Shown: piece by piece, positions 1 through 6,747 of the stretch
How the letters are laid out: every line of letters begins with the position of its first letter
How positions within the stretch are numbered: position 1 is the first letter of the stretch
Source of the DNA: a virus
Reading direction: 5' to 3' (one strand)
IMG/VR virus record: IMGVR_UViG_3300042914_003035
Location: 1-32,355 of that record
Length of the DNA: 32,355 nt
Position numbers and translations under genes: made by a program
The notes under the pieces: generated by a model
The model's input: only the letters and a program-made list of their open reading frames with translations
What the model was told of the DNA's origin: nothing
Database searches by the model: none

Positions 1-122
1 ACAACTATACTTGGGAATGTGTAAGTGAGATACTTACCAAAATTTCAGAGATAGAGGGCTTTGAAGAGGCGACCGATACTGCGGTTCGTGAATATGTTTA
101 TGAAGCTATGGAGGGTGTGTGA
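1..122 (+). CDS. hypothetical protein, 3' end only
   Basis: The last 39 codons of a gene that begins before the window, read in the frame starting at base 3 and ending with TGA at 120-122. The visible tail is acidic and looks helical. The stop overlaps the next start as ATGA, so the two genes are probably translationally coupled. Too little remains to assign a family. Confidence 0.6.
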   Translation, partial: NYTWECVSEILTKISEIEGFEEATDTAVREYVYEAMEGV

Positions 123-355
123 TGAGCAATTTACAGTGGGAATATCAGGCATACGGTAATTACAAAGACGAGATTCTTGAAGATGTAAAAGAATCACTCA
201 CCTACAAACTTTCTGGTCCCGGTATGGTAATCGCAAGTTATCTATCCGATGCACAAGAATTGATTGCGGTCAACGATTCCGAACGGGCTCGTCAGTATAT
301 CAATATCGCAAAAATGTTGATGATGGAATTTGAACTAGGATTCAACCCACGATGA
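122..355 (+). CDS. hypothetical protein, 77 aa
   Basis: The start is taken at ATG 122 and not at GTG 119, because GGAGGG at 110-115 is spaced 6 nt from the ATG and the ATG overlaps the upstream stop. The protein is acidic and probably mostly helical, with no membrane segment and no motif I recognise. It belongs to a run of small overlapping accessory genes. Function unknown. Confidence 0.7.
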   Translation: MSNLQWEYQAYGNYKDEILEDVKESLTYKLSGPGMVIASYLSDAQELIAVNDSERARQYINIAKMLMMEFELGFNPR

Positions 356-438
356 TACAATATCTTTTTTCCTTTATCGGTGTGGTCGCTATTATAGCGG
401 CCATTTATCTTTTGGAACGACTAAAAAATGATGTATGA
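352..438 (+). CDS. micro membrane protein, 28 aa
   Basis: A 28-residue open frame overlapping the upstream gene by ATGA at 352-355. It consists almost entirely of one hydrophobic helix (SFIGVVAIIAAIYLL) followed by a charged tail, ERLKNDV. It is one of several one-helix micro-proteins in this window, all placed at gene junctions. That repeated design supports it as a real gene. Role unknown; insertion in the inner membrane is inferred from hydrophobicity. Confidence 0.55.
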   Translation: MIQYLFSFIGVVAIIAAIYLLERLKNDV

Positions 439-661
439 TGAGCCATTCTATATTGTTGCGGGCACAAGAAAAGAGTTTGAAGATTTTGTGATACGCAAGA
501 ACATGATGGGATTATACTACAATTGGAAATATGTGTGGAATGCCGATATGTTGCGTGGATTGAATAGAATTCGTGGTTTTTATGTCGGTACATATGAGGA
601 GCGTGAAGATTGGCCACAGATTGAACTTGCTATTCAGACAATAAAATCAAAAGGTGGCTGA
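428..661 (+). CDS. hypothetical protein, 76-77 aa
   Basis: A soluble, aromatic-rich small protein (PFYIVAGTRKEFEDFVIRKN near the N terminus). The opening resembles the YIVAGxxxEaxxF pattern of a common small phage family, also visible in the protein at 5068-5451 (WIVAGSFAEYLDY). The start is ATG 428 or the adjacent ATG 431, with no strong ribosome site to choose between them. It overlaps the micro membrane gene upstream by 11 nt. Function unknown. Confidence 0.65.
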   Translation: MMYDEPFYIVAGTRKEFEDFVIRKNMMGLYYNWKYVWNADMLRGLNRIRGFYVGTYEEREDWPQIELAIQTIKSKGG

Positions 662-662
662 C

Positions 663-691
663 TTGACAAAGATTGTCGGTATTGATATAAT
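663..691 (+). promoter_or_regulatory. sigma70-type promoter
   Basis: TTGACA at 663-668, a 17-bp spacer, then TATAAT at 686-691: a perfect consensus. It drives the gene starting at 722 and is the first of 15 similar promoters in the window. Confidence 0.85.
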
Positions 692-721
692 TATTTTTGT
701 TTCTTTGATATGGAGATTGTT

Positions 722-910
722 ATGAGTGGCCCTGGTTTGACTGAAGATGAAATTAATGAACTAGCCAAAGAATTGGCTGAAATTACACTGACTGAAGATA
801 TTGAAGCCGAGTTTGAAGCGTACATGGATGCTGCATGGGCAGAGCACGAATTACAAATGTATGCCGCCAATTCATACGACAATGATGCGATTGCATACGG
901 TGAGTTCTAA
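722..910 (+). CDS. acidic hypothetical protein, 62 aa
   Basis: The start is set at ATG 722 because GGAG at 712-715 lies 6 nt upstream; the in-frame ATG at 710 overlaps this ribosome site. The protein is very acidic, with a helical heptad-like middle (EDEINELAKELAEITLTED). It is the first gene after the consensus promoter at 663-691 and ends in TAATG, coupling it to the next gene. Family not recognised. Confidence 0.7.
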   Translation: MSGPGLTEDEINELAKELAEITLTEDIEAEFEAYMDAAWAEHELQMYAANSYDNDAIAYGEF

Positions 911-1134
911 TGAAACTTTGCAAGGACTGCAAATACTTTACTGAAGCCTCCAATAAAGAGGCTTTTTGTTTACATTCAGAATCGGTGATATATGATGATC
1001 CCGTATATGGTGAACATTCAAAACGAACTTGCCGTGAAATGCGATTAGGTATTCCAGAACGTGCTGCATTATGTGGCAGAACTGGTAAATTATGGGTTGC
1101 ATCTGCTGCGTTTGTGCCTAATGAAAGAGTTTGA
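910..1134 (+). CDS. cysteine-rich zinc-binding-like protein, 74 aa
   Basis: It starts at ATG 910 within TAATG. Cysteines occur as MKLCKDCKYF at the N terminus, then FCLH, TCREMR and LCGRTGKLW. This arrangement is typical of small phage and plasmid metal-cluster proteins that open with CKDCKYF. Zinc binding is inferred from spacing only. It overlaps the next gene by 14 nt. Confidence 0.7.
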   Translation: MKLCKDCKYFTEASNKEAFCLHSESVIYDDPVYGEHSKRTCREMRLGIPERAALCGRTGKLWVASAAFVPNERV

Positions 1135-1582
1135 TTACAATCTGGATTATAAGATACTAGACTTCACCAAACCATCGGTGCGTAAGATGTACCGCATTGG
1201 TCGTGGTGAGCAAGGTGTGCTACTGGTGCGTCCATATACAAATGATATTTGTAAATACTGGCGATTCAAAACGCCGAGTGAGGCACAGATATCAGCGACT
1301 AAAATATATGCCATGTTCCTTGATTATTTGGATACCGATGACTTTATTGGTGCTGACATGGCACGAAAGTTTTTAGAGATGGGATTTACACGGGCAAGAC
1401 GATATGCAAATCATCACTCTGGTAAAAAATATGATGAGCGTGGTAATGTGCGACCACAAGAAAAAGACCATGCAACATGCCATTATGCTGAGTCTGCATC
1501 AATCTTTTTAGAGTATCGGCGCACTGCTGCTGCACACCCAAAGTATCAATCTTTACGCAAACAATGGAGAAATAATGAATAA
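1121..1582 (+). CDS. DUF4385 family protein, 153 aa
   Basis: From ATG 1121 the sequence matches my memory of the DUF4385 family: an N-terminal FDYNLDYKILDF, then YRIGRGEQGVLLV, WRFKTPSEAQ, FIGADMARKFLEMGFTRARR and a C-terminal AESASIFLEYRR. The family occurs in bacteria and T4-type phages, is cytosolic and has no established reaction. Length is in the usual range. A longer reading from ATG 1061 would only overlap the cysteine-rich gene and is not preferred. Confidence 0.8.
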   Translation: MKEFDYNLDYKILDFTKPSVRKMYRIGRGEQGVLLVRPYTNDICKYWRFKTPSEAQISATKIYAMFLDYLDTDDFIGADMARKFLEMGFTRARRYANHHSGKKYDERGNVRPQEKDHATCHYAESASIFLEYRRTAAAHPKYQSLRKQWRNNE

Positions 1583-1724
1583 ATTGATTATACTATTTTT
1601 GATGCCTTTGTCCATTATCGTGACTGGCTGTAATACTACTGCTGGTCTACTGACTGGTGCTGGTAAAGATTTACAGACTGCTGGTGATTGGATGAGTCCA
1701 AAAGAAAAAGTGCCACTGAAATGA
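1575..1724 (+). CDS. entericidin-like lipoprotein, 49 aa
   Basis: ATG 1575 follows TGGAG in ACAATGGAGAAATA. The protein has a hydrophobic signal peptide and a lipobox ending at Cys19 (IVTGC), then NTTAGLLTGAGKDLQTAGDW. The CNTTxGxGKDLQxAG pattern after the lipidated cysteine is the hallmark of the small entericidin A/B lipoproteins, of which EcnB is toxic in Escherichia coli. It would be exported and lipid-anchored. A role in envelope stress or lysis is inference. It overlaps both neighbours. Confidence 0.7.
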   Translation: MNKLIILFLMPLSIIVTGCNTTAGLLTGAGKDLQTAGDWMSPKEKVPLK

Positions 1725-1960
1725 AATATTGGTCTATTTCCTATCTTGATCATAATGCATTGGGTGAAATATATGTTCACCACGAAACATTATCAGATAA
1801 AGAGATTTTGGATGCATTTTGGGTGCAATGGTTTACTCATATGATTGAAGCAAAACGCCCAGATTTTGAATTGACACCCGAAAATTGTATTGATGATTGG
1901 TGTCTGTTGTATCATGCCGAGCGTAATCATTGGCGTGAGATAAAGGAATATTATGAGTGA
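1721..1960 (+). CDS. hypothetical protein, 79 aa
   Basis: ATG 1721 overlaps the lipoprotein stop as ATGA. The protein is rich in aromatic residues and histidine (WSISYLDHNALGEIYVHHET) with acidic stretches. No motif is recognised and there is no membrane segment. It ends 8 nt inside the following gene, suggesting coupled translation. Confidence 0.65.
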   Translation: MKYWSISYLDHNALGEIYVHHETLSDKEILDAFWVQWFTHMIEAKRPDFELTPENCIDDWCLLYHAERNHWREIKEYYE

Positions 1961-2186
1961 TTTTCCAGACTTTGACCAAGCATACAAAACTGTACTGGTA
2001 AAAGACCTTGAGGATAAGTTTGAAGCATTGGCTGCAAATGCAAATTTCAATATCTACCATAGTGATATCTGGCGTGGTACTGCCCGTAAGTTTGCAGAAT
2101 CAATTGTGCGTGAATGTGTATCATGTTGTGGATCACAAGCCGATAAACAAAATCTACTGAAACATTTTGGAATAACTAATGATTGA
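1953..2186 (+). CDS. small phage protein with IVRECxxC...KHFGI tail, 77 aa
   Basis: The C-terminal half carries RKFAESIVRECVSCCGSQ followed by LLKHFGITND. The same layout, RFAELIVQECA plus IKQHFGVE, is found in the gene at 9222-9425, so the two are diverged paralogues. It is a common small phage family of unknown function. The protein is probably helical. It overlaps the genes on both sides by 8 nt. Confidence 0.65.
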   Translation: MSDFPDFDQAYKTVLVKDLEDKFEALAANANFNIYHSDIWRGTARKFAESIVRECVSCCGSQADKQNLLKHFGITND

Positions 2187-2355
2187 TGAAGATAAAGTAA
2201 TTGATGCGATTCGGCAAGAATATGCGACAAGTCTACTGGCTTTCACACCCGGACTGGAAAAACTACTTCGTTCAGTGTATCGTGCCGGTTATAAACAGCG
2301 TGAAATTGAAGAACTAGAACAAAAGATAAAAGAACTACAGGAGAAAAGTGAATGA
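2179..2355 (+). CDS. coiled-coil hypothetical protein, 58 aa
   Basis: ATG 2179 overlaps the upstream stop by 8 nt. The C-terminal third (REIEELEQKIKELQEKSE) is a clear heptad coiled coil, while the N-terminal part is a mixed helix. It ends with ATGA into the next gene. Probably a small oligomeric or partner-binding protein. Family unknown. Confidence 0.6.
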   Translation: MIDEDKVIDAIRQEYATSLLAFTPGLEKLLRSVYRAGYKQREIEELEQKIKELQEKSE

Positions 2356-2492
2356 TTGTCCTGATATTAGTATTGGTATTTCTATTTGCAGGTGAGCCTG
2401 ATTTGTGGGATAATCTACATGATTGGGCTATGCGGTCAACTTCACCAAATACAACCAATGTTACCATTGTGAATGGAGACTGTAAAAAATGA
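2352..2492 (+). CDS. small membrane-anchored protein, 46 aa
   Basis: ATG 2352 is in an ATGA overlap. The first 13 residues (MIVLILVLVFLFA) form a signal-anchor helix, followed by a polar tail with a lone cysteine near the end (VNGDCKK). Topology suggests an inner-membrane anchor with a short exported tail. It lies directly before the MazG-like gene, with which it overlaps. Function unknown. Confidence 0.6.
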   Translation: MIVLILVLVFLFAGEPDLWDNLHDWAMRSTSPNTTNVTIVNGDCKK

Positions 2493-2731
2493 AAGAGATT
2501 TTGACGATATTACAGGAAGAGTGTGCCGAAGTAATTCAGATTGCATCAAAGATACACCGATTTGGCCATCATCCTGACAATATGAAACGGCTAGCAGAAG
2601 AACTAGGCGACCTACAGTGCATGATTGATTTGTGTGTTGAACATGACTTGGTTGATGCGACAAAGTTACAAATATACAGCCAAGAGAAAAGACAAAAACT
2701 GAAAGTGTGGAGTAACATAGACGCATTATGA
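2489..2731 (+). CDS. MazG-like nucleotide pyrophosphohydrolase, 80 aa
   Basis: The protein has the helical signature of the MazG/all-alpha NTP-PPase superfamily: EECAEV at residues 10-15 and EELGDLQ at 37-43, giving the paired acidic metal-binding residues E10, E11, E14, E38 and D41. Such enzymes hydrolyse NTPs or dNTPs to NMP and pyrophosphate. In phages they may clean or reshape nucleotide pools. At 80 residues it is a single compact domain. Substrate cannot be told from sequence. Confidence 0.75.
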   Translation: MKEILTILQEECAEVIQIASKIHRFGHHPDNMKRLAEELGDLQCMIDLCVEHDLVDATKLQIYSQEKRQKLKVWSNIDAL

Positions 2732-2910
2732 CCTACAAATACGATTTGGTGTACCGCCTACGCAAACGAGCAGAGATACGCCGTCAAATACCAGGACGCA
2801 AATCAGTGGAAGAGGGTAAGCCTGACCGTATTGCTGATCTATTGGAAGAAGCCGCAAATGAAATTGAACGGCTGCGTGAATATGAATGGATGTATAAGGA
2901 TTTAGAATAA
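2728..2910 (+). CDS. small helical phage protein, 60 aa
   Basis: ATG 2728 overlaps the MazG-like stop. The protein is highly charged, with DRIADLLEEAANEIERLREY near the C terminus, a helical/coiled-coil segment recurring in many small phage proteins. No enzymatic motif is seen. Probably cytosolic and self-associating. Confidence 0.65.
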   Translation: MTYKYDLVYRLRKRAEIRRQIPGRKSVEEGKPDRIADLLEEAANEIERLREYEWMYKDLE

Positions 2911-2950
2911 ATAGTGATATGATTCGGTGATAAACCAATCCATACCAAAT

Positions 2951-3154
2951 ATGTCCGATCCAAAAGAAGAACTCAAAAAGCACAGACCCAAAAAGAAAAA
3001 GATGACGGTACCAGCCGAATTCTTACAAGAAGCAAAATCCTACGATGACAAATTAGTTCTGGTAAAAACACTGACCGAGATGGAAAAAGGTCGTGTGCTA
3101 TTGATCATAAAGGGTATGTTATCTGATGCTGTAAAGGCCAGAGACAAAAAATGA
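2951..3154 (+). CDS. basic hypothetical protein, 67 aa
   Basis: The ATG at 2951 (MSDPKEELKK) is preferred over the in-frame GTG 2927. Neither has a clear ribosome site. The N-terminal third is strongly basic (KHRPKKKKMTVPAEF) and the rest is helical (KTLTEMEKGRVLLIIKGML). It overlaps the next gene by ATGA. The composition would fit a nucleic-acid-binding or adaptor protein, but no family is recognised. Confidence 0.6.
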   Translation: MSDPKEELKKHRPKKKKMTVPAEFLQEAKSYDDKLVLVKTLTEMEKGRVLLIIKGMLSDAVKARDKK

Positions 3155-3414
3155 AGCAACTATTGGAAATGTTACCGAAAATCTTGGGCATGATGCCTGA
3201 GATAGTAAAGTACATAAAATACTTTCCAATTCTAATGATAATGGGCGGCATTGGCTATGGTGTGTACTATGTGGCGCAAAACTACAAAGACCCATACAAG
3301 TGCTATAATAATCAATTGTTCCAACAAAAGTCCATTGATTCCAATGTGTATGTTTTTGTTGGTGATGTATGTGTGAGTGGCGATGAAAAACCTACTGAAC
3401 AAACTGAAGAATAA
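3151..3414 (+). CDS. membrane protein, 87 aa
   Basis: An amphipathic start (MKQLLEMLPKILGMMPEIV) leads into one membrane helix around residues 24-42 (YFPILMIMGGIGYGVYYVA). An exported or cytosolic polar domain follows with two cysteines and an acidic tail. It is the first of three consecutive small membrane proteins at 3151-3672, which may act together at the envelope. Function unknown. Confidence 0.65.
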   Translation: MKQLLEMLPKILGMMPEIVKYIKYFPILMIMGGIGYGVYYVAQNYKDPYKCYNNQLFQQKSIDSNVYVFVGDVCVSGDEKPTEQTEE

Positions 3415-3598
3415 TACCAGTAATATTATAGTGTGGAGTAGTTATCTTGTACTATTCATTGCAAGTGCTACTGCATACACAATTATCCGAGACAAGCGCC
3501 TAGACGCCCAGGACCACTGTGAGCGATACCATGGCGTCCTATTCACTGATCGTACCGGTGCCTATATCTGTATCAAGGAGAAGTCCATAGTAAAATGA
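3383..3598 (+). CDS. membrane protein, 71 aa
   Basis: ATG 3383 is taken as start; GTG 3377 is two codons upstream in the same frame. A single membrane helix (IIVWSSYLVLFIASATAYTI) follows a short basic N terminus. The tail contains two cysteines (HCERYH and YICIKE) that could form a disulphide if exported. It overlaps both neighbours. Function unknown. Confidence 0.6.
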   Translation: MKNLLNKLKNNTSNIIVWSSYLVLFIASATAYTIIRDKRLDAQDHCERYHGVLFTDRTGAYICIKEKSIVK

Positions 3599-3672
3599 TA
3601 ATTGTTCTCATTGGACAGTGTGCTATCATTTTGTTATGTATTGCCATCCTGATATCTTCCTCCGAGGAATAA
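3595..3672 (+). CDS. micro membrane protein, 25 aa
   Basis: ATG 3595 overlaps the stop of the upstream membrane gene. The product is one hydrophobic helix with two cysteines (GQCAIILLCIAILI) and an acidic end, SSSEE. It has the same design as the micro-proteins at 352, 5513, 7950 and 9911. It ends 5 nt before the -35 box of the next promoter. Confidence 0.5.
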   Translation: MIIVLIGQCAIILLCIAILISSSEE

Positions 3673-3677
3673 ATTAC

Positions 3678-3706
3678 TTGACATTCCAGCCAGTCTTTGA
3701 TACTAT
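3678..3706 (+). promoter_or_regulatory. sigma70-type promoter
   Basis: TTGACA at 3678-3683, a 17-bp spacer, TACTAT at 3701-3706. The leader continues as TGATTGATATGGAG, the shared ribosome-binding cassette, into the gene at 3737. Confidence 0.8.
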
Positions 3707-3736
3707 ATCACTGTGATGATTGATATGGAGATGGTG

Positions 3737-3925
3737 ATGTTTACTGCTGCTGAATTGAGTCTGGCCTACGCTTCTTACAAAGGGCCTGTGGTTGTTGCTA
3801 AAATGGCAAAACCCCGTCCGTCTGAAAAAACTTTCCGAAATAACAAATACAGTATTTACAATATTGGTCGTGTGGCTGCTGCTGTAAAAGGCCGTGGTAT
3901 GTTTGCTACTATTGATAGGATATAA
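3737..3925 (+). CDS. basic hypothetical protein, 62 aa
   Basis: The start is ATG 3737, 6 nt after GGAG at 3727-3730; earlier in-frame starts at 3713 and 3716 lie upstream of this site and are not favoured. The protein is basic and alanine-rich with no membrane helix. It is the first gene after the promoter at 3678-3706 and is followed 2 nt later by the next gene. No family recognised. Confidence 0.65.
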   Translation: MFTAAELSLAYASYKGPVVVAKMAKPRPSEKTFRNNKYSIYNIGRVAAAVKGRGMFATIDRI

Positions 3926-3927
3926 TT

Positions 3928-4128
3928 ATGTGGAATCTTGAAGGTAAGCGTGTTATTGGTATGTACATGGGTGAGTTCCCTGTTGCTGGTGTCGTGCGCC
4001 TGTCACGTGTAAAATACGGTGGTGGTGTGAGCCATCATGTTGAATTAGATAAACCCATCAAAGTCTACAATGCGGTCCGTGATCGTGTTATTCTTGATGA
4101 ACCTGAAGTGAAGGGAGTTGAGGTATGA
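3928..4128 (+). CDS. beta-rich hypothetical protein, 66 aa
   Basis: A small beta-strand-rich sequence (GKRVIGMYMGEFPVAGVVRLSRV then HHVELDKPIKVYN) consistent with a small beta-barrel. The family is not certain, but the pattern of G-x-F-P-V-x-G-x-V recurs in small T4-type phage proteins. It ends in an ATGA overlap with the gene at 4125. Confidence 0.65.
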   Translation: MWNLEGKRVIGMYMGEFPVAGVVRLSRVKYGGGVSHHVELDKPIKVYNAVRDRVILDEPEVKGVEV

Positions 4129-4280
4129 GCCGTAAACACTTTGAATCGTTGGCAAAGTATATTCGTGGTATAATGGATTCTCATGCTCGGTTGCAGGCAT
4201 CCATTGCTGTAGCATCGGCTTGCAAAGAAGCAAACCCGAGATTTGATACCGAGAAATTTTTTAAAGCTTGTGGAGTTTGA
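4125..4280 (+). CDS. small phage protein ending in KACGV, 51 aa
   Basis: ATG 4125 has AGGT just upstream and overlaps the previous stop. It matches a widespread tiny phage/plasmid family that opens MSRKHFESLAK and ends NPRFDTEKFFKACGV. In that family only the ends are well conserved. It is helical and cytosolic, with no known reaction. Confidence 0.7.
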   Translation: MSRKHFESLAKYIRGIMDSHARLQASIAVASACKEANPRFDTEKFFKACGV

Positions 4281-4281
4281 T

Positions 4282-4512
4282 ATGTATACAGTGAATTTTG
4301 GTTTGGTGCGTATTGTCTGTGAAGGCAGTCCGTTTGATGTAACCTACGATGTCCGTGTAGAATGGCTTCGTGATGATGAATGGAAACTATTTCAAGGTTT
4401 CAATAGTCTGTCCGATGACTATGCTATGACCAATGCACGTGAGGCAGCAGGTCGTGCCGTAGCGAAAATTGCTGCTGAAAAAGCAGCCAATCTTCCTGGG
4501 GTGCCAGCCTGA
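4282..4512 (+). CDS. hypothetical protein, 76 aa
   Basis: ATG 4282 lies 7 nt after GGAG at 4271-4274, inside the end of the previous gene. The N-terminal two thirds look like beta strands (VRIVCEGSPFDVTYDVRVEWL) and the C-terminal third is an alanine-rich helix. It is coupled to the exonuclease gene by sharing base 4512. Function unknown. Confidence 0.65.
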   Translation: MYTVNFGLVRIVCEGSPFDVTYDVRVEWLRDDEWKLFQGFNSLSDDYAMTNAREAAGRAVAKIAAEKAANLPGVPA

Positions 4513-5096
4513 TGTTCATGTTCGATATTGAAACATTAGGGATAGAATCCACTTCGGTGATTCTATCCCTTTCTTGTATATACTTCCGTTCTGAAGATAA
4601 GCCTACCTATCAGCAATTAAAACAGGATGCATTCTTTGTTAAGTTTGATGCCAAGGATCAAGCCACACGCCTGAATAGGAAGATTGACAAAGGCACCCTG
4701 GAGTGGTGGAATAAACAATGTGATATGGTCAAGGATGTATCATACAAGCCAACCAAGGATGATTACAAGCTAGAGGACGGACTGAAATTATTCCATGACT
4801 GGGTAAAAACAAAGAATGATGATGAATGTTGGATATGGGCACGTGGCAGCCTGGACCAGGTGATACTCCAATCATGTGAACGTGCTGTAGGACTTGAGAC
4901 CATATTTCCACATAACCAATGGCGTGATGTCCGAACGGCTATAGATTTGCTGTATGGTGCGGTCAATGGCTATTGTGATGTAGACCATCCTGATTTTCTG
5001 TATGACCGTGATGTATATAAGCACAATCCCATTGATGACTGCGCCCTGGATATTATGATGCTGATATATGGCAAAGAAAAGACGCCCGCTGCCTAA
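4512..5096 (+). CDS. DexA-like 3'-5' exonuclease (DEDD superfamily), 194 aa
   Basis: The protein has the exonuclease I motif DIETLG at residues 5-10, a GTLEWW segment at 61-66 as in T4 DexA, the central ARGSLDQVIL at 110-119 and a C-terminal HNPIDDC at 171-177 supplying the DEDDh-type His and Asp. These enzymes degrade DNA from 3' ends with two metal ions. In T4, DexA is non-essential and acts in DNA metabolism. Length is close to the family norm. The last 29 nt overlap the next gene. Confidence 0.82.
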   Translation: MFMFDIETLGIESTSVILSLSCIYFRSEDKPTYQQLKQDAFFVKFDAKDQATRLNRKIDKGTLEWWNKQCDMVKDVSYKPTKDDYKLEDGLKLFHDWVKTKNDDECWIWARGSLDQVILQSCERAVGLETIFPHNQWRDVRTAIDLLYGAVNGYCDVDHPDFLYDRDVYKHNPIDDCALDIMMLIYGKEKTPAA

Positions 5097-5451
5097 TCCT
5101 ACACCTGTACCGCATCATTCACCATGGAAAAATATTTGGATTGACGATATGGACCAAAATATTGTAGACAATACCGTATGGATCGTGGCTGGCTCTTTTG
5201 CTGAATATTTGGACTATTACCACGAATACGGTGGTGCAGCCCGTTTTCAGGGCAAAACCTTCTGTTATGTTGATAATCCTGATGTATTAAATGGCGTCAA
5301 AAATCCTCATGGTTTATGCATTGGAGACTGGAAAAATCACCCAAAAGCAATAGAAATCATACAAAAATTGCATGATTGCCACAATGCTAATAATCCTGCA
5401 ATCCATAAGCTATACACTGAAATATTAGCACATACCCTCAAGGGCGTATAA
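5068..5451 (+). CDS. hypothetical protein with WIVAGSFxEY motif, 127 aa
   Basis: A soluble protein with a basic proline-rich N terminus, then NTVWIVAGSFAEYLDYYHE, FCYVDNPDVLNGVKNPHG and GDWKNHPKAIEIIQKL. It matches a family I recall from T4-type phages as unannotated. It shares the VAG motif with the protein at 428-661. It starts inside the exonuclease gene and is the last gene before the next promoter. Confidence 0.7.
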   Translation: MAKKRRPLPNPTPVPHHSPWKNIWIDDMDQNIVDNTVWIVAGSFAEYLDYYHEYGGAARFQGKTFCYVDNPDVLNGVKNPHGLCIGDWKNHPKAIEIIQKLHDCHNANNPAIHKLYTEILAHTLKGV

Positions 5452-5454
5452 TAC

Positions 5455-5483
5455 TTGACTTAACCACCGATTCCTGCGATAAT
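5455..5483 (+). promoter_or_regulatory. sigma70-type promoter
   Basis: TTGACT at 5455-5460, a 17-bp spacer, GATAAT at 5478-5483. The spacer contains ACCGATTCCTG, also seen in part in the promoters at 6685 and 7890. The leader carries GATGATATGGAGGTTG before ATG 5513. Confidence 0.8.
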
Positions 5484-5512
5484 ATAAATGTGGTGATGAT
5501 ATGGAGGTTGAA

Positions 5513-5578
5513 ATGTTCTGGTTTCTTATAGTTTTGGCAATTATTGTCTGGATTGTAACTCTTCCCAAAGGTGAGTAA
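5513..5578 (+). CDS. micro membrane protein, 21 aa
   Basis: ATG 5513 follows GGAGG at 5503-5507. The product is one membrane helix (MFWFLIVLAIIVWIVTL) plus PKGE. It is the first gene behind a strong promoter with a near-perfect ribosome site, so it is likely well expressed despite its size. Function unknown. Confidence 0.55.
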   Translation: MFWFLIVLAIIVWIVTLPKGE

Positions 5579-5579
5579 A

Positions 5580-5831
5580 ATGAAAGCTATGTTCTCGGAC
5601 GCTGATGTAGCCCTGGCTGTGACTGATGCAATTAAGACTGGTGACGTGACCCATGTCCGTATCAAGCCCAATAAAGTTCCCAAGGATGCATATTACCCTA
5701 ACATGGGTACGATAGGTCAACGGATTCGGCGTAAGGCATTCAAAGCTGGTACTGATGGCTTTTCAATGGCATATCCTAAAAATGATATGATGAGCAAGTT
5801 TAAAAATCACAAAAGTATTGGACACTATTGA
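5580..5831 (+). CDS. hypothetical protein, 83 aa
   Basis: The start at ATG 5580 has AAGGTG about 7 nt upstream; GTG 5571 is an alternative three codons earlier. It is a basic soluble protein with RIRRKAFKAGTDGFSMAYPK in the C-terminal half. A similar GFAVGYPRK stretch occurs in the protein at 8382-8585, so the two may be related. Function unknown. Confidence 0.65.
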   Translation: MKAMFSDADVALAVTDAIKTGDVTHVRIKPNKVPKDAYYPNMGTIGQRIRRKAFKAGTDGFSMAYPKNDMMSKFKNHKSIGHY

Positions 5832-5843
5832 CAGGAGATTATT

Positions 5844-6041
5844 ATGCCTGAGGTGAAAATTAAAGGTGCATTGTATAAAGTCACAATCACTGAATATGAT
5901 GACGGCGCACAAAGGCCATGGGGCGAAAAATACTTTGATAATGAGGCTGAAGCTAAGGCCTATTGTGAAACATATAACCGTGAGAATCGTGGCATACCTA
6001 GTTGGTACACACGTGCCAGTTACTATAAGGTGAAAGCATGA
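5844..6041 (+). CDS. hypothetical protein, 65 aa
   Basis: A strong ribosome site (CAGGAG) precedes ATG 5844. The small beta-alpha protein has YKVTITEYDDG then FDNEAEAKAYCETYNRE. It resembles other tiny proteins here built as strands followed by a helix with EAEA/EEEA (6269, 7290). It overlaps the next gene by ATGA. Confidence 0.65.
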   Translation: MPEVKIKGALYKVTITEYDDGAQRPWGEKYFDNEAEAKAYCETYNRENRGIPSWYTRASYYKVKA

Positions 6042-6268
6042 CATATGCAATTGGACAAAAATTTCAGAATACGGGTATGTTCCCTGAGGTGTACGTTCTA
6101 GCCCAGGTAGCATTCAAACAAGTCGGACTGGTGAGTATTGATTCTGGCAATCGTTGGTATGACCCTGTAAATGTCGTTGATGTAACGGAGATAACCGATA
6201 TTGAGTTTGAAGTTATCGCTGGTGATACACCCGAACAATTTGAGTTAATTACAAAGGAAACAAATTAA
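6038..6268 (+). CDS. small phage protein with YVLAQV...GNRW motif, 76 aa
   Basis: The sequence MTYAIGQKFQ, VYVLAQVAFKQVGLVSIDSGNRW fits a common T4-type phage small protein in which YxLAQV and GNRW are the constant elements. It is predicted beta-rich and cytosolic. No function has been assigned to the family as far as I know. It is coupled to the upstream gene by ATGA. Confidence 0.7.
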   Translation: MTYAIGQKFQNTGMFPEVYVLAQVAFKQVGLVSIDSGNRWYDPVNVVDVTEITDIEFEVIAGDTPEQFELITKETN

Positions 6269-6445
6269 ATGCAAACATATTACATTAAAGGAGAACGAAC
6301 CAGCGGTGAGGTGGAAACACTAGGTACCTACAATACTGAGGAAGAAGCCCTGGCCCAACTGGAAATTGAAAAGTCCAAACGAACCATTGATGGTGTATGT
6401 ACATGGACAATTTGGATTGAAAATGTAAAAGACGTCCTGAGTTAA
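6269..6445 (+). CDS. hypothetical protein, 58 aa
   Basis: ATG 6269 abuts the previous stop, and AAAGGA lies 14 nt upstream within that gene. The protein reads as strand-strand-helix-strand with YNTEEEALAQLEIEKSKR as the helix. The design is similar to the proteins at 5844, 6915 and 7290. No catalytic motif is seen. Confidence 0.6.
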   Translation: MQTYYIKGERTSGEVETLGTYNTEEEALAQLEIEKSKRTIDGVCTWTIWIENVKDVLS

Positions 6446-6448
6446 TCA

Positions 6449-6688
6449 ATGAGCCGTGATGTAATATACTGGCACCGCATGGAAAAGACGGACATACCAG
6501 ATGATCCGTATTGCCGAGTGCCATTTAACATGGACCGAGCTACCGAGATTTCCATGCAAATATTTAATGGTGGTACGGCTGCTGTGCAGGAAAGACTCCA
6601 GAAGGCTGTATCCACTCGTGGTTATCATATTGTAAACATAGACTGGATGCGAAAAGAGTTGCAATTGGTGCAACAAAAAAATACTTGA
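6449..6688 (+). CDS. hypothetical protein, 79 aa (paralogue of 7460-7699)
   Basis: The sequence aligns along its length with the protein at 7460-7699: VIYWHRM/ILYFNHM, YCRVPF/YKIPF, QERLQKA/WERMHIA, GYHIVNIDW/GFRLVSVRW. This suggests an internal duplication. The protein is mixed alpha-beta, of unknown function. Its last bases carry the -35 box of the following promoter (6685-6690). Confidence 0.65.
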   Translation: MSRDVIYWHRMEKTDIPDDPYCRVPFNMDRATEISMQIFNGGTAAVQERLQKAVSTRGYHIVNIDWMRKELQLVQQKNT

Positions 6689-6713
6689 CTTAAGTACCGA
6701 TTCCATCTATACT
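6685..6713 (+). promoter_or_regulatory. sigma70-type promoter
   Basis: TTGACT at 6685-6690, a 17-bp spacer containing ACCGATTCC, TATACT at 6708-6713. It overlaps the end of the upstream gene and drives the gene at 6748. Confidence 0.8.
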
Positions 6714-6747
6714 AGAACCATAGAGAAACGAACTGAAGGAGTGAATT

